Shown here piece by piece: positions 41,868-50,608 of a stretch of DNA of 64,000 nt (position 1 is the first letter of the stretch; the number at the start of each line of letters is the position of its first letter). The notes under the pieces are model-generated. The model saw only the letters and a list, made by a program, of their open reading frames with translations. It ran no database searches and was not told where the DNA came from. The position numbers and the translations under genes are program-made. The stretch comes from Paulinella micropora (Eukaryota; Cercozoa; Imbricatea; Euglyphida; Paulinellidae), in contig WBZZ01003563.1 in the NCBI GenBank assembly GCA_019918135.1, forward strand, positions 38,501-102,500, given 5' to 3'.

Positions 41868-42503
41868 ATGACCCGCAAGCGCAAGCGCCGGGCCCGCGCC
41901 GCCCTCGCGGAGCGGGCCGGGCGGAAACGACGCGTCGTGATTGTCCCGCGCTCGCGCCCACCCCGCGAAGTCCTGTGGCAGCTCTGCGGGCGCGCTGCCT
42001 GCCAGGCGTGGTGGGCGGCGGACCAGCCGGCCGGCCGCGCCCGCTGCCACCGGTGTGACGCTACCTGGTACTGTGACCGGCAGTGCCGCTCGGCCGATGC
42101 CGAGCACCACGCCGGCGTGTGCGGCGCGGGCAGCGCCGAGCGGGCCCTCGCCGGCCTCTTGGTGGAGCGCGCCACCGGTCCGGGGGGCCTAGCCGAGGCC
42201 CTGCGCAACCTGCGGGCCCCCGGCGCGCGCGGCGTGGTGTACGCGGCGGCCAGGCCCGGCCAGGACGGCCTGGCCTGCGCGTTCTGGCCGGCCCGCGACC
42301 TGGAGGTCCCCCAGAAGGCTTACGTCCGCGACCTGCTGGCCCAACAGCCCGGCGCCGGCCTGGTGGTCGAGGCCCTGGTCAGGCCCGCGGACCTGGCCCA
42401 GACACTGCCGGCCGGCTGGTTCTGGTGGCACAAGAAGACCTGGGCCGTGCGGCTGCCGGAGCCCCGCCCCGAGCCCGTCGCCTGTGTTGTGCCGCCCGAG
42501 TGA
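41868..42503 (+). CDS. Island gene 7: MYND-type zinc-finger protein (211 aa)
   Basis: ATG 41,868. Arg/Lys-rich start (MTRKRKRRARAALAERAG), a likely nuclear signal. The finger spans residues about 40-85: a Cys pair in LCGRAACQAW, then CHRCDATWYCDRQC, then H and C in HHAGVC, matching the second half of the MYND pattern well and the first pair loosely. The remaining 120 residues are an unknown mixed domain. Intact frame. The TGA stop shares its A with ATTAAA (TGATTAAA, 42,501-42,508). MYND fingers bind proline-rich partners, and genes 3 and 4 of this island are proline-rich, but no link is shown. Confidence 0.7.
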   Translation: MTRKRKRRARAALAERAGRKRRVVIVPRSRPPREVLWQLCGRAACQAWWAADQPAGRARCHRCDATWYCDRQCRSADAEHHAGVCGAGSAERALAGLLVERATGPGGLAEALRNLRAPGARGVVYAAARPGQDGLACAFWPARDLEVPQKAYVRDLLAQQPGAGLVVEALVRPADLAQTLPAGWFWWHKKTWAVRLPEPRPEPVACVVPPE

Positions 42504-42508
42504 TTAAA
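42503..42508 (+). terminator. Poly(A) signal ATTAAA overlapping the stop codon of gene 7
   Basis: TGATTAAA: the A of the TGA stop is the first base of the signal. Confidence 0.55.
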
Positions 42509-43038
42509 AGCAAAGGAAGGCACCCCCCCCGTGTCAAGAACTAGCACTGCCGGGGCCGGCCGGGGCAAGCTGAAGAGAACGGGCGCTGGCCCCCGGGGGC
42601 TACACGACCAATTGGCACGGCTTTAATACCCAGAGAGGTCGCTGGAAAGCTGCAGGCCTTTTGGTTCCTGTTGGTTCTTGTGTGCTCTCGCCACGCCCGG
42701 CAACCGCGTGGGCTAGGAACCTCTCTGCCTGCCTGGGGGAGGGGGGGAGCGATCCCTCCTCCGGCGCCTCCTCCCGGCTGAAGGCTACGAGAGCAACAAA
42801 AGAGGGAGGGAAAAACTGACGCAGGCGCGGGCAAAAGGGAAGGGGGCTTGGATGGGAAGAAGGAGGGAGAAAACACGACCGGCCTAGGGAGGGCCAGGGG
42901 GGGGGAGGAGATTTCGTCCGCCTGCCGGGCCGTCTCCCGGCCGGGTACCCTGGTAAACCACGCGAAGGGCGGGAACTGAGTGTCTCTCCCCTTCTCCCGA
43001 CCCGCACGCCTGCCCAGCGGCGCGTGCCCCGTTCGAGT
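42504..43038. other. Spacer between island genes 7 and 8
   Basis: A 135-codon minus frame exists here (43,007-42,600) but is Pro/Ser/Arg low-complexity without known motifs; not called. GGCTTTAATACC at 42,620 gives ATTAAA on minus, so a small minus-strand transcript cannot be excluded. Confidence 0.4.
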
Positions 43039-44148
43039 ATGACCTCGCGGGCGGCAGCTGACCCCCCGCTCGCGTTCTGGGTGGCGAACGCCGTGTTGGC
43101 GTCCGTGTCGTGCTATCCCTCGGCCTGTGTGCAACGACTGCTGCGCGCCAGTGACCTGCAGCTGTGGGACTGGCTGGCGGGCGAGGGGGCACCGCTCCCG
43201 CCGGCCCAAGCACGCCGCGTACTGCGAGCCCACACCCGGCGGCTGGGCCGGCACGCGCAATGTGCGCTGGCCTTCTGGTACGACCGGCGGCAGGTCGAGT
43301 GCCGGGCAGCGCCGCCGGCCGCGACGACCGGCGGTGCGGACCTGTGCGTGGAAGCGGTGATCTGTGCCCGGACCCAGACCGGGTGCGTCGTCGGCTGGTC
43401 GGACGCGCGGCGCAAATTCTTTATCGCGGTCCGCGGGACGTGGACCGCGCCTAATCATCGGCTGGATTTGGACCTCCATGCGGAGCGCGGCCTAGCCCGG
43501 GGCAGCCCAGGGCAGGCGGAAAGCCCGGCCCCGCGGACCCTGCGGGACGGCTTGATCGCGGCGGCCCAGAGGTTTTACCAAGAGAACCCACGGGAGCCCA
43601 GCCTCAAGCTGCACCGGGGGTTCTTCCGCGCGGCCACCCCCCCCTGCTTCTGGCGGCTGCAGGAGCTCCTGCGACAGCACCCGCCCGACGAGCTGTACGT
43701 GGCGGGCATGTCGCTGGGGGGGGCCATGGCGCCGCTCCTAGTCGTGGGCCTGGCCAACACGCTGGGCTGGGACCCCGGCCCGGCCCTCACCTGCGTCACG
43801 TTCGGCGCGCCCAAGATTGGTGACCGGGCTGGCAACAGCCTGCTGCTGTCCGAGTTCCGCCGGGCCGGCCGGCGGTGGCGCTGGCTGCGCCTGTACCGCG
43901 GCAGCGACTGGATCCCTACCCTCCCGCCGGTGCTCTGGAGGCGGGCCGGCGCTTACCAGCACCCCGAGGCCGCCGAGGAGCGCCGGGGCAGCTACCGGGC
44001 CTTCGATCTGGATGGCTGGGCCGTGAGCGCGGACCTCAACTGGTGGGGACAAGCAGGTTCCCCCGCGGACGCCGCCGTCAGGCGCACCAACCGCCGGCAC
44101 TGGGGCCATTGGTGGTACTGGCTGCCCGCGTACCCGGCCCTGTCCTAG
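43039..44148 (+). CDS. Island gene 8: class 3 (Rhizomucor-type) lipase (369 aa)
   Basis: ATG 43,039 (MTSRAAADPPLAFW). The alpha/beta-hydrolase lipase_3 blocks are all in order: FFIAVRGTWTAPNHRLDLDL (oxyanion strand and loop), HRGFFRA, the nucleophile elbow VAGMSLGGAMA with Ser about 225 in G-M-S-L-G, VTFGAPKIGD, and RGSDWIPTLPP with Asp about 290. The catalytic His is most likely His 308 in AYQHPEAAEE. Met replaces the usual His before the Ser. No signal peptide, so intracellular or virion-associated rather than secreted. Intact frame. The family hydrolyses acylglycerols or phospholipids and occurs in fungi, plants, algae and several large DNA viruses. Confidence 0.85.
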   Translation: MTSRAAADPPLAFWVANAVLASVSCYPSACVQRLLRASDLQLWDWLAGEGAPLPPAQARRVLRAHTRRLGRHAQCALAFWYDRRQVECRAAPPAATTGGADLCVEAVICARTQTGCVVGWSDARRKFFIAVRGTWTAPNHRLDLDLHAERGLARGSPGQAESPAPRTLRDGLIAAAQRFYQENPREPSLKLHRGFFRAATPPCFWRLQELLRQHPPDELYVAGMSLGGAMAPLLVVGLANTLGWDPGPALTCVTFGAPKIGDRAGNSLLLSEFRRAGRRWRWLRLYRGSDWIPTLPPVLWRRAGAYQHPEAAEERRGSYRAFDLDGWAVSADLNWWGQAGSPADAAVRRTNRRHWGHWWYWLPAYPALS

Positions 44149-44683
44149 CCACCCCCCCCCCCTCCAGGCCCTTCTCCCCCCCCTGCTCCCTCCTTTCCCT
44201 GCTAGCAAAGGCCAGTGTTCTTCTTCGGCCGCTCGCAGCCCGCGCTCGAGCGCGTCTAGCTGCCGGGCGCAAACCTGCGCGGAAGCTTGCACGTAGAGCC
44301 TACTAGTAGCTCCTCGCCGGCTTTCTGTCCCTCAGGAGCCTGCTGAGGTCAAAGTCGAGGCCGTCAGGGGACCAGAGCCTCCAGCACCCCGGGGCCGGCT
44401 CGCGCACCCTTGGCTGGCCGGCCTGACCCCTGTCTAGGCCCGTTCTTGGTCTGGCCCGGAAAGACGTGCCTAACCCCTGCACCTAAAACCACGCTGACCT
44501 ACCTACTTTCGGCACCGGGTCGGCCGGAGCCTCCTAGCCGGTGATCGAAGCAGGTGGCCGGCGCGTGCACAAGAGTCACGATCTGCCGGTACGGTGCGGC
44601 CAGGCTGGGTTGGGTGCCCCGTTTATTGAAACAGCAACCACGAACAAACAACAGGAAAGCCAGGCTTCCTGCTCCGGCGCAAA
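44149..44683. other. Spacer between convergent island genes 8 and 9
   Basis: No ORF supported. AATAAA on the minus strand at 44,622-44,627 ends gene 9; no clear signal for gene 8. Confidence 0.45.
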
Positions 44684-45265
44684 CTAAAGCCCGAGCGTTC
44701 TCTCCACCTCCCCCGACTCTGGGCACTGGCACAGCTCGGAAAAGGGGGAAGACTCCGGGCACTGGCACAGCTCGGAGAAGGGGGAAGACTCCGGGCACTG
44801 ACACAGCTCGGAGAAGGGGGAAGGGACAGGTGTATCCCCTCTCGGGAAAACCTGTTCTTCCACGGTCAGGCCCTCGTTGCCCGGTTGTTCGTCCTTGGTA
44901 GCTACAACGCCCGACGGCTGCACGCAGATCCTGGCCCGCTTCTTGACACTAACCGTAACCTCAAACTCGTCGCACCTGCTCTCCAGCTCCGCCAGTGCTG
45001 CTCTTTTTTCTTCTAGCTCAGAATAAAGTTTTTGGGTGTCAGAAGCATGAGCCGCGCGTCTGTATCTTCTTTTCCCTGGGCGCCGTGCCACATGTCTCGC
45101 TATCAGCTGCTGTAGGTCTTCCACGGCGGCTTGCTGCTGTGCGACCTCGGGGGCCAGGCTTTCCATCACGTCCGTCACCGCGGCGCAGAGTTCCCCCCGG
45201 CACCAGGCCACGGGGTTTCCTCCTGCGTACGTGAACTGCCAGAGCTGGTCCGCGCCGGGCTCCAT
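44684..45265 (-). CDS. Island gene 9: coiled-coil protein with three 12-residue repeats (193 aa)
   Basis: ATG 45,265 (MEPGADQLWQFTYAGG). The middle has a heptad pattern (EVAQQQAAVEDLQQLIARHV and LYSELEEKRAALAELESRC) split by a basic stretch (RRPGKRRYRRA), suggesting a dimeric nuclear or nucleic-acid-binding protein. A VKKRARICV patch follows. The C-terminus is three perfect copies of PFSELCQCPESS, encoded by 36-bp tandem repeats. AATAAA lies 57 bp after the stop. Less GC-rich than its neighbours. No family recognised. Confidence 0.65.
   Translation of the reverse strand: MEPGADQLWQFTYAGGNPVAWCRGELCAAVTDVMESLAPEVAQQQAAVEDLQQLIARHVARRPGKRRYRRAAHASDTQKLYSELEEKRAALAELESRCDEFEVTVSVKKRARICVQPSGVVATKDEQPGNEGLTVEEQVFPRGDTPVPSPFSELCQCPESSPFSELCQCPESSPFSELCQCPESGEVERTLGL
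44720..44828. repeat. 36-bp coding minisatellite in island gene 9
   Basis: Three near-identical units containing ACTGGCACAGCTCGG and AAGGGGGAAGACTCC. Confidence 0.85.
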
Positions 45266-45590
45266 AGCTCGAAAACACGCGCCGTCGGTTAGGGAGTTTT
45301 GTAGTGGTGCTGCTTCCTTTTTCTCTCTTCCAGAAAGGGGGGGGGGCAGGGCGCCCTCCTTTCTCTGATCAAAAACAAACAGCTAGAGGAAGAGACGAAC
45401 AGCTAGAGGAAGGGAAGGGACCCAGGATTTTAATTAGGACGGCGAGGTGCTGATGATTGTCGTGTGGGGGGGGGGGGGGAAGGCGGCCCCGGCGGGGAGG
45501 GGGGGGGGAGGCGGCCCCGGCGGGGAGGGGGGGGGGCGGGGCACGCAGCCCGGACTAGGCCACTGCCAGTCTCTCGCGCCTTGCAGTCGG

Positions 45591-45863
45591 TCACTGCTGC
45601 TGTTGCTGGGCGGCGCGGCACGCTTCGCAGACAAACGTGCCGTCTTCTTCTTCGGCAGGGTCCTCGCTGATTCGGCAGCCCCGCAGCAGATGGACGAGGC
45701 CCGCCGCCTCGGTCTGCCGGGCGGCCGCCTCGGCCTGCCGCCGCGCCCCCGCACAAGTCGTGAGCTGGTGTCGCTTGAGGCACGGCTGGCAATAACCCCC
45801 TACGTCGCACTCGGTGCACGCCAGCAGGGTCTGCCCCTCCTTGAAACAAAGTCCACAGCTCAT
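45591..45863 (-). CDS. Island gene 10: small MYND-like zinc-finger protein (90 aa)
   Basis: ATG 45,863. The finger takes up the first 36 residues: CGLC, CTEC, then Y-C-Q-P-C and a final H-x4-C (HQLTTC). This is a MYND-like spacing with C-x2-C in place of the usual C-x3-C after the Tyr. A second Cys pair (FVCEACRA) and a polyglutamine end follow. A longer overlapping frame continues to 46,118, but only through non-ATG codons. ATTAAA on minus at 45,429-45,434. Faces gene 11 across a 254-bp divergent spacer. Confidence 0.6.
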   Translation of the reverse strand: MSCGLCFKEGQTLLACTECDVGGYCQPCLKRHQLTTCAGARRQAEAAARQTEAAGLVHLLRGCRISEDPAEEEDGTFVCEACRAAQQQQQ

Positions 45864-46116
45864 GCGGACGGGGGGGGGAGTGGTGGCAGTGGCAGAGCGC
45901 TCTGCTTTTCTGTGTGCAGCGGCAGCACGAGCCGGCACGGAGCGCCGGAGGAAGAGGAAGAAGGAGGGAGGGTGGAGGGATGGGCCGAGGAGGGGCTGGC
46001 GAAGCGGGGAGGGGAGGGGAGCGAGAGGGGCGGCCAGGAGGTAGGGGGCGAAGTGCGTGAGGAGGACGTGCGTGTGGCCGGCGGGGCAGCCGCCAGACCC
46101 CGCAGAAGCTTTCGGC

Positions 46117-46494
46117 ATGGGGGACTCGTCCTGGGCCCCGCCGCCCTTGGCCCCGCTGTCCTTGGTGTACCGGCCCGAGACGGAGAACCCTATCTTGGCC
46201 GCGACTTGTGTGCCGCAGGAAGGCCTGGTGGACTTGGCGCTGTCCTGGCGTTACCTAGCGGACCCGCGGCTGCGCCTCGGCTCTAGCCCCCACCTGCGCG
46301 CGGCTTGCATCCAGGCCCTGCAAGACAAGAGCTTCTGCTGCACCCGCACCTTCTGGTCGGCCGCGCGGCGGCTGCACGTGCATATGCTGGACATGTCCCG
46401 GGTGTGGGTCGAAGGCCACCTGCTGTGGGAACAGCGACTGCAAGACCCCACGAAGCTGCTGTCGGTGCGACTGCAGGAGCCGGCCGATCCCTAG
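46117..46494 (+). CDS. Island gene 11: small helical protein, unknown (125 aa)
   Basis: ATG 46,117 (MGDSSWAPPPLAPLSLVY). Predicted mostly helical after residue 35 (LVDLALSWRYLADPRLRLGS, then LHVHMLDMSRVWVEGHLLW). Four cysteines, two adjacent (SFCCTRTFW). No domain recognised. ATTAAA at 46,582 is 88 bp beyond the stop. Divergent partner of gene 10. Intact frame. Confidence 0.6.
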   Translation: MGDSSWAPPPLAPLSLVYRPETENPILAATCVPQEGLVDLALSWRYLADPRLRLGSSPHLRAACIQALQDKSFCCTRTFWSAARRLHVHMLDMSRVWVEGHLLWEQRLQDPTKLLSVRLQEPADP

Positions 46495-46602
46495 GCCGGC
46501 GGAGGTCCCCTGGCTCCTTCCGTCCCTGCAGGTGGCTGCCGTGTGGGCTGCCACCGCTGCAAACTCCTGTTTTGGCTGTACATTAAAAAAAAGCCCGCCC
46601 GC

Positions 46603-48027
46603 TTATCTCTGCCTGAGCTGCGCCGGCGCTGCTGGCCGGCTTAGCGGACCGCCCCCGGGGGAGCAGGGGTCCGTCAGGTCTAGCACCAGAGTCACGAGGC
46701 GCGAGTAAGGCGCGGCGAGCCCCTCGAGCTCGAGGCGCAGCGAGGCCGGCGGGCGGTCGGCGCCCCGGGCCAGGGCCCCCCAGATCAGTGCCGCCTCTGT
46801 GTGCCCGTCGACCGCTCGGACACGGCCGTGCAGCACGCCGGTGGCTAGCGCACGGCACGCGTCGGGTACCCCCGGCCGGCCGCCGGGGTGGCAAGTGAAG
46901 GAGACGGCCGGCCCCGGCGTCCGGTGCCGGCCCCAGGGGCACAGGGCCTGGTGGCGGGGCCCCTGCGGCGTGAGCTCGCCGGTGCAACACTCGGGGGGCG
47001 GCCCGGTGCCCCGGTACTGGCAGAGCAGGTGCCACAAGGGCACGCGTTGATTAGTCAGTAAGCGCCAGTGCCGGGCCGCGCGGGGCAGGCACACCGTACA
47101 GGTCGGGGCCGGGAGGGGTTGGCTCCGCGCCGTGGGCTCGGGCCACGGCGTGGTGCGCTCGTCCGGCGCGGGCGCCGTGACTGAGTGCACGGAGCCCGCC
47201 GGCAGGGTTACGCTGACCGTGGCGCGCGGCGGCACGCACTGCCACTAGACGCGCTGGTGGTCGGCGTCTGCTGGGCTCGGCGCGCCCTGCTCGTCCAGGA
47301 GGGCCTGCAGCCAGGACGCCCCGCTCTCGACTCGGGTCACGGCCGGGCGTTCGCCGGGCAGCTCCGGTGGCAGCCCGGGCGCGGCCCGCCAGTGGTGCAG
47401 CAGCTGTTGCCGGCACGCCAGCACCTGGGCCCAGCGTAGGCAGTAGTAGTGGTCCGCCCCGCGGGCTACGACCAAGCCCGCGGACCGCCCCCCCTGTTCG
47501 ACCGGGTAGCCCAGGCCAAACAAGCTCTGGTCGGCGGCCGCGCAGCTCAGCAGCCACCAGCCGCCGCGCTGCACGTAGCCGGTACCGGACACCCAGCTCT
47601 CCCCGATCCGGGTGGGGTGGTCGGCCCGTAGGCACCACCGGGCCAAGGGCGGCGCCGGCCGGCCGGTCGAGCCCCGCAGGTACAGTAACGCCTCGCCGGA
47701 CACGCCGTCGAGGAGGCCCAGACACGACAGCCGCTCTTGGCCCCCGAGCAGCTCAAAGTTGGCCGACAGGGCCAAACAACGTGCGAGGCCGGCCGTGCCC
47801 ACGGCCGTGCCCGCGGCCGGGCCCGCGGCCGTGCCCAGGGCCCGGCGGACGCAGTCCGTCAGGGCCGGCGTAGTAGGACACAGGTACCAACACGACTGGG
47901 CTGGCGCAGAACCCACGGGCGGTAGCAGGGCGGCCTGCAAGCGGCCCCTGGACCTGCCTAGCGTCCAGGCTACGGTGACGGGCGCGAGCCCCGGCGTCCG
48001 GCCGGGCGCCGGGGGGGGCAGACTCAT
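46603..48027 (-). CDS. Island gene 12: uncharacterised protein interrupted by one in-frame amber codon
   Basis: ATG 48,027 (MSLPPPAPGRTPGLAPVT); 260 codons run to TAG at 47,245-47,247, then the same frame is open for 213 more codons to TAA at 46,603. No ATG follows the amber soon (the downstream open frame starts with GTG), and both halves share composition and Cys-rich style (CWYLCPTTPALTDCV upstream; CTVCLPRAARHWRLL and CALCPWGRH-like downstream). A single nonsense change or readthrough explains this better than two genes. No known fold. The upstream spacer has an 18-C tract (48,182-48,199) followed by CT repeats. Confidence 0.55.
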
Positions 48028-48320
48028 GCCGGGCGCCGGGGCCAACAGGCCGGAGCTGTGCGGCGCAGAGGCCAACGGGCCGGAGCTGTGCGGCGCTGGT
48101 ACGGCCGAAGTCAGTGTTGTTGGGGGTGTCACGACGTTTTTTTTTAATCCTCGGACGGCCGCCGGGCCCCCCTCCCCCTTTCCCCCCCCCCCCCCCCCCT
48201 CTCTCTCTCTGTCCGCCCCCCCTGGGCGGGCCCCTCCTGTCACAGCGGCTTTGCACTCTCCCGCACCCCTCCCTTTCCCTGCCTAGCCGTGTCCTCACCT
48301 AGGTCCTGCCCAGCCGTCGG

Positions 48321-50201
48321 CTACACGGCCGCGGGGCTGTGCGCTTCCTCCTCCCCGGGGGAGGCCGGGGCGCCGTCGGCGACGGGCTGGGCGGGAGCCG
48401 GGGGAGCAGCGTCGCACTGGGCTTCGGCCGGGGCCAGGGCCGGGGCCGGGGCGGCGGCAGCCGGGGCCGGCTGTGCGCCGCCGGTGGCGGCCGTGCGTTC
48501 GGCTAGGCTCAACTGCTCCAGCAGCGCCAGCTTCTCTTCCTGCAGCTTGGCCATGCGTTCCAGCACACGCAGCCGTTCGCGTACTTGCTTGCGGACCACT
48601 TCGGTGAGCTGTGCCTCTTGGGCCAGGAGCTTGCGGCAGCCATCGGTGAGGCCCTTGAACGGCAGCTGCGCGCTCGCCCCGGACGCCCCCGCGCCGCGGC
48701 TGCCCTCCTCGGCGGCGCCCCGGGCTCTGCCGCCCTTGCCCTCCGCCTCGGCGCTCACGCCCGGTGGCAGCCAGTTGGCATTCTTAGCGTACGCACGCGC
48801 CACGTCCAGGACGACGGTGGGCACCCAGAAGCCGCAGATCCGCCCCTTCTTGCCGTAACGCCGGTTGCCCAGGGCCTCGATCTCGGGCAGCCACGGCTGG
48901 AGCGCGCGCGCGAAGCCGAGCGCCAGGAACGCCGTCACCCCGCTGTGCAACACAAAGGCACCCTCCTTTTCCGCGCCCTGCACGCAGAGCGTAGCCGCGC
49001 AGTGCACTTCGTTCGCGGTGCGCACAAACACTTTCTCCTGGTTCTTCTTGTCCGGCGCCGCCCAGGGGAGCACCACGAAGTGGCCCACGTCGTCGAGCCG
49101 GAGCCCCGCAAAGTCCTGCCGCCTGACGTCCGCGTCGTGCTCCAAGAGGTACGCGGGCCCGACCCAGGGGGACTCCTTGGCGGATGGCACACACAGCCCC
49201 CGCATCAGCCGCCCCGAGGATTCCACCCGCGCTACGCTGCCCTCGAGGCCCGAGGCGGTGACCTCCGTCACCAGCTTGGCGGGGGGCTTGGTATCCACTA
49301 CCGCCTGCTTGCCCAGCGGCCAGTTCCGGCGGGACTGCCGCCCGGGCAAGCTGCTGTCACACCACAGCGTCCGGCTCTTGTACGGCAGCAACGCGGGCGG
49401 CACCTGTGCGTCGTAACGCACACCCCGCAGCCCCGCTTCCAGCGCCTCCTGCCTGGCCGCCAGGTCGCCGGTCGGGGGGGGAACAGGCTCCAGGCTCAGC
49501 AGCGCCGACAGCGCACCGGTCTCATGGGCCGGGATCTTGCCGCCGGCCGCCAGCTTCTCCCGCAGCGCCCCCACGGCCCAGGCCCGCTTGGCACACTTGG
49601 CGCTCGGCGGGCTCGGCGGGGCGGCGGGCTGGCTATCCGCGGCCCGGCCGGCCTTGCTGGGCTTGCTGTGCTTGCTGGGCTTGGCCCGGGGCGGGCTCCC
49701 CGCCACGCGCTCGCGCTTCTTCTCCGGCTCGGCGCGGACCTTGGTCTTCTTCTTGGCCGGGGGCTTGTCCGCCGCCGGCTCCTTGTCCCGGCGACGTTTC
49801 TTGTGCTGCTTCTGCTCGCGCTTCTCCGCGGCCCGTTCGCTCTTGGCCCGCCGTTCAGCCTCCCGGGGCTCGGACGCCTGCCCGTCCTCCTCGTCTTCGT
49901 CGCCGTCCTGGTAGTCGGCCACGTGGTGATCGCTGTCCGAGTCTTCGTCGTCTTCCTCGCCCTCCTCGTCGTCGTCGTCCTCCTCCTCCCGCTCGTCACC
50001 TGCCTCGTGCTGGGGCCCCTTCTTGCGTACCTCGCTCTTGTGCTTGACCTTCTTCTCGCGCTCCCTGGGGGTGGGCGGGGGTGGCTGCGATTGTGAAGAC
50101 AGGCTCTCGCTGTCGCTCTCGCTGTCGCTCTCGCTGTCGCTCTCGCTGTCCTCGCTGCCGCTGTGGCCGTAGGCCACTGGCTTGGAGTACGCCTTGTACA
50201 T
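48321..50201 (-). CDS. Island gene 13: large nuclear-type protein, weak APSES/KilA-N resemblance (626 aa)
   Basis: ATG 50,201 (MYKAYSKPVAYGHSG) chosen over the ATG at 50,378, which lies in poly-C low complexity. Ser/Asp repeats (DSESDSESD), alternating acidic and basic tracts, and several lysine-rich nuclear signals (KKRRRDKEP, PPAKKKTKVR) fill residues 15-220. The central globular part ends with GRICGFWVPTVVLDVARAYA, which recalls the G-x-W-V-P-x-x-x-A-x-x-L-A end of APSES/KilA-N DNA-binding domains; the match is weak. A coiled coil (LTEVVRKQVRERLRVLERMA and on) and an Ala/Pro tail close it. Intact frame. KilA-N proteins are common in large DNA viruses. Confidence 0.6.
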   Translation of the reverse strand: MYKAYSKPVAYGHSGSEDSESDSESDSESDSESLSSQSQPPPPTPREREKKVKHKSEVRKKGPQHEAGDEREEEDDDDEEGEEDDEDSDSDHHVADYQDGDEDEEDGQASEPREAERRAKSERAAEKREQKQHKKRRRDKEPAADKPPAKKKTKVRAEPEKKRERVAGSPPRAKPSKHSKPSKAGRAADSQPAAPPSPPSAKCAKRAWAVGALREKLAAGGKIPAHETGALSALLSLEPVPPPTGDLAARQEALEAGLRGVRYDAQVPPALLPYKSRTLWCDSSLPGRQSRRNWPLGKQAVVDTKPPAKLVTEVTASGLEGSVARVESSGRLMRGLCVPSAKESPWVGPAYLLEHDADVRRQDFAGLRLDDVGHFVVLPWAAPDKKNQEKVFVRTANEVHCAATLCVQGAEKEGAFVLHSGVTAFLALGFARALQPWLPEIEALGNRRYGKKGRICGFWVPTVVLDVARAYAKNANWLPPGVSAEAEGKGGRARGAAEEGSRGAGASGASAQLPFKGLTDGCRKLLAQEAQLTEVVRKQVRERLRVLERMAKLQEEKLALLEQLSLAERTAATGGAQPAPAAAAPAPALAPAEAQCDAAPPAPAQPVADGAPASPGEEEAHSPAAV

Positions 50202-50607
50202 CCGGTGGCTAGAATGTTGTGAGGAGGCAGGGGACGGGGCCAACCGGCTGGGCGGCGCCGTGGGCGCACGGGCGCGGGCGCACGGGCCCGCGGGCGCGGG
50301 CGGGGGGGGGCGCGACGGCGGACGGGGGTTGCGCGGCCCTACGCCCCCCCCCCCCCCCCCGCCTGGCACCGCGGCCATGCGCCCACGGCGCCGCCCGGCC
50401 GGCCGGGCGCACGGGCAGGAGGGGGGGGGGGTGGCGATGGCGGACGGGCGCCGCGCGGCTCTGTCCCCCCCCCCCCCCCGCCCGCGCCCGGCACCGCGGC
50501 CACGCCCACCGCGGCCACGCCCGGCACCGCGGCCACGCCGGGTCGCCGGGTCACGAGCGGCCGGGCGCGCGGGCGGGGGGGGGCGCGGCGGCGGGAAGGG
50601 TCTTTAT
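50202..50607. other. Spacer with poly-C and poly-G tracts
   Basis: Runs of 17 C (50,344-50,360), 10 or more G near 50,419, and 15 C (50,465-50,479), with CGCGGCCACGCC-type short repeats at 50,490-50,545. No ORF called. Confidence 0.6.
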
Positions 50608-50608
50608 T
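50603..50608 (-). terminator. Poly(A) signal AATAAA overlapping the stop codon of gene 14
   Basis: The minus strand reads TGAATAAAG; the A of the stop is the first base of AATAAA. Confidence 0.6.

Noticed and set aside
42541..43479. 312-codon minus ORF
   Set aside because: Overlaps the start of the lipase gene, starts well inside it, no motif.
46603..47235. Separate gene starting at GTG 47,235
   Set aside because: Same frame as the upstream ORF across one TAG and no ATG; treated as the downstream half of gene 12.
48585..50096. 503-codon plus-strand ORF
   Set aside because: Antisense of gene 13; rich in Leu/Arg/Gly as expected for a shadow in GC-rich DNA, no motif.
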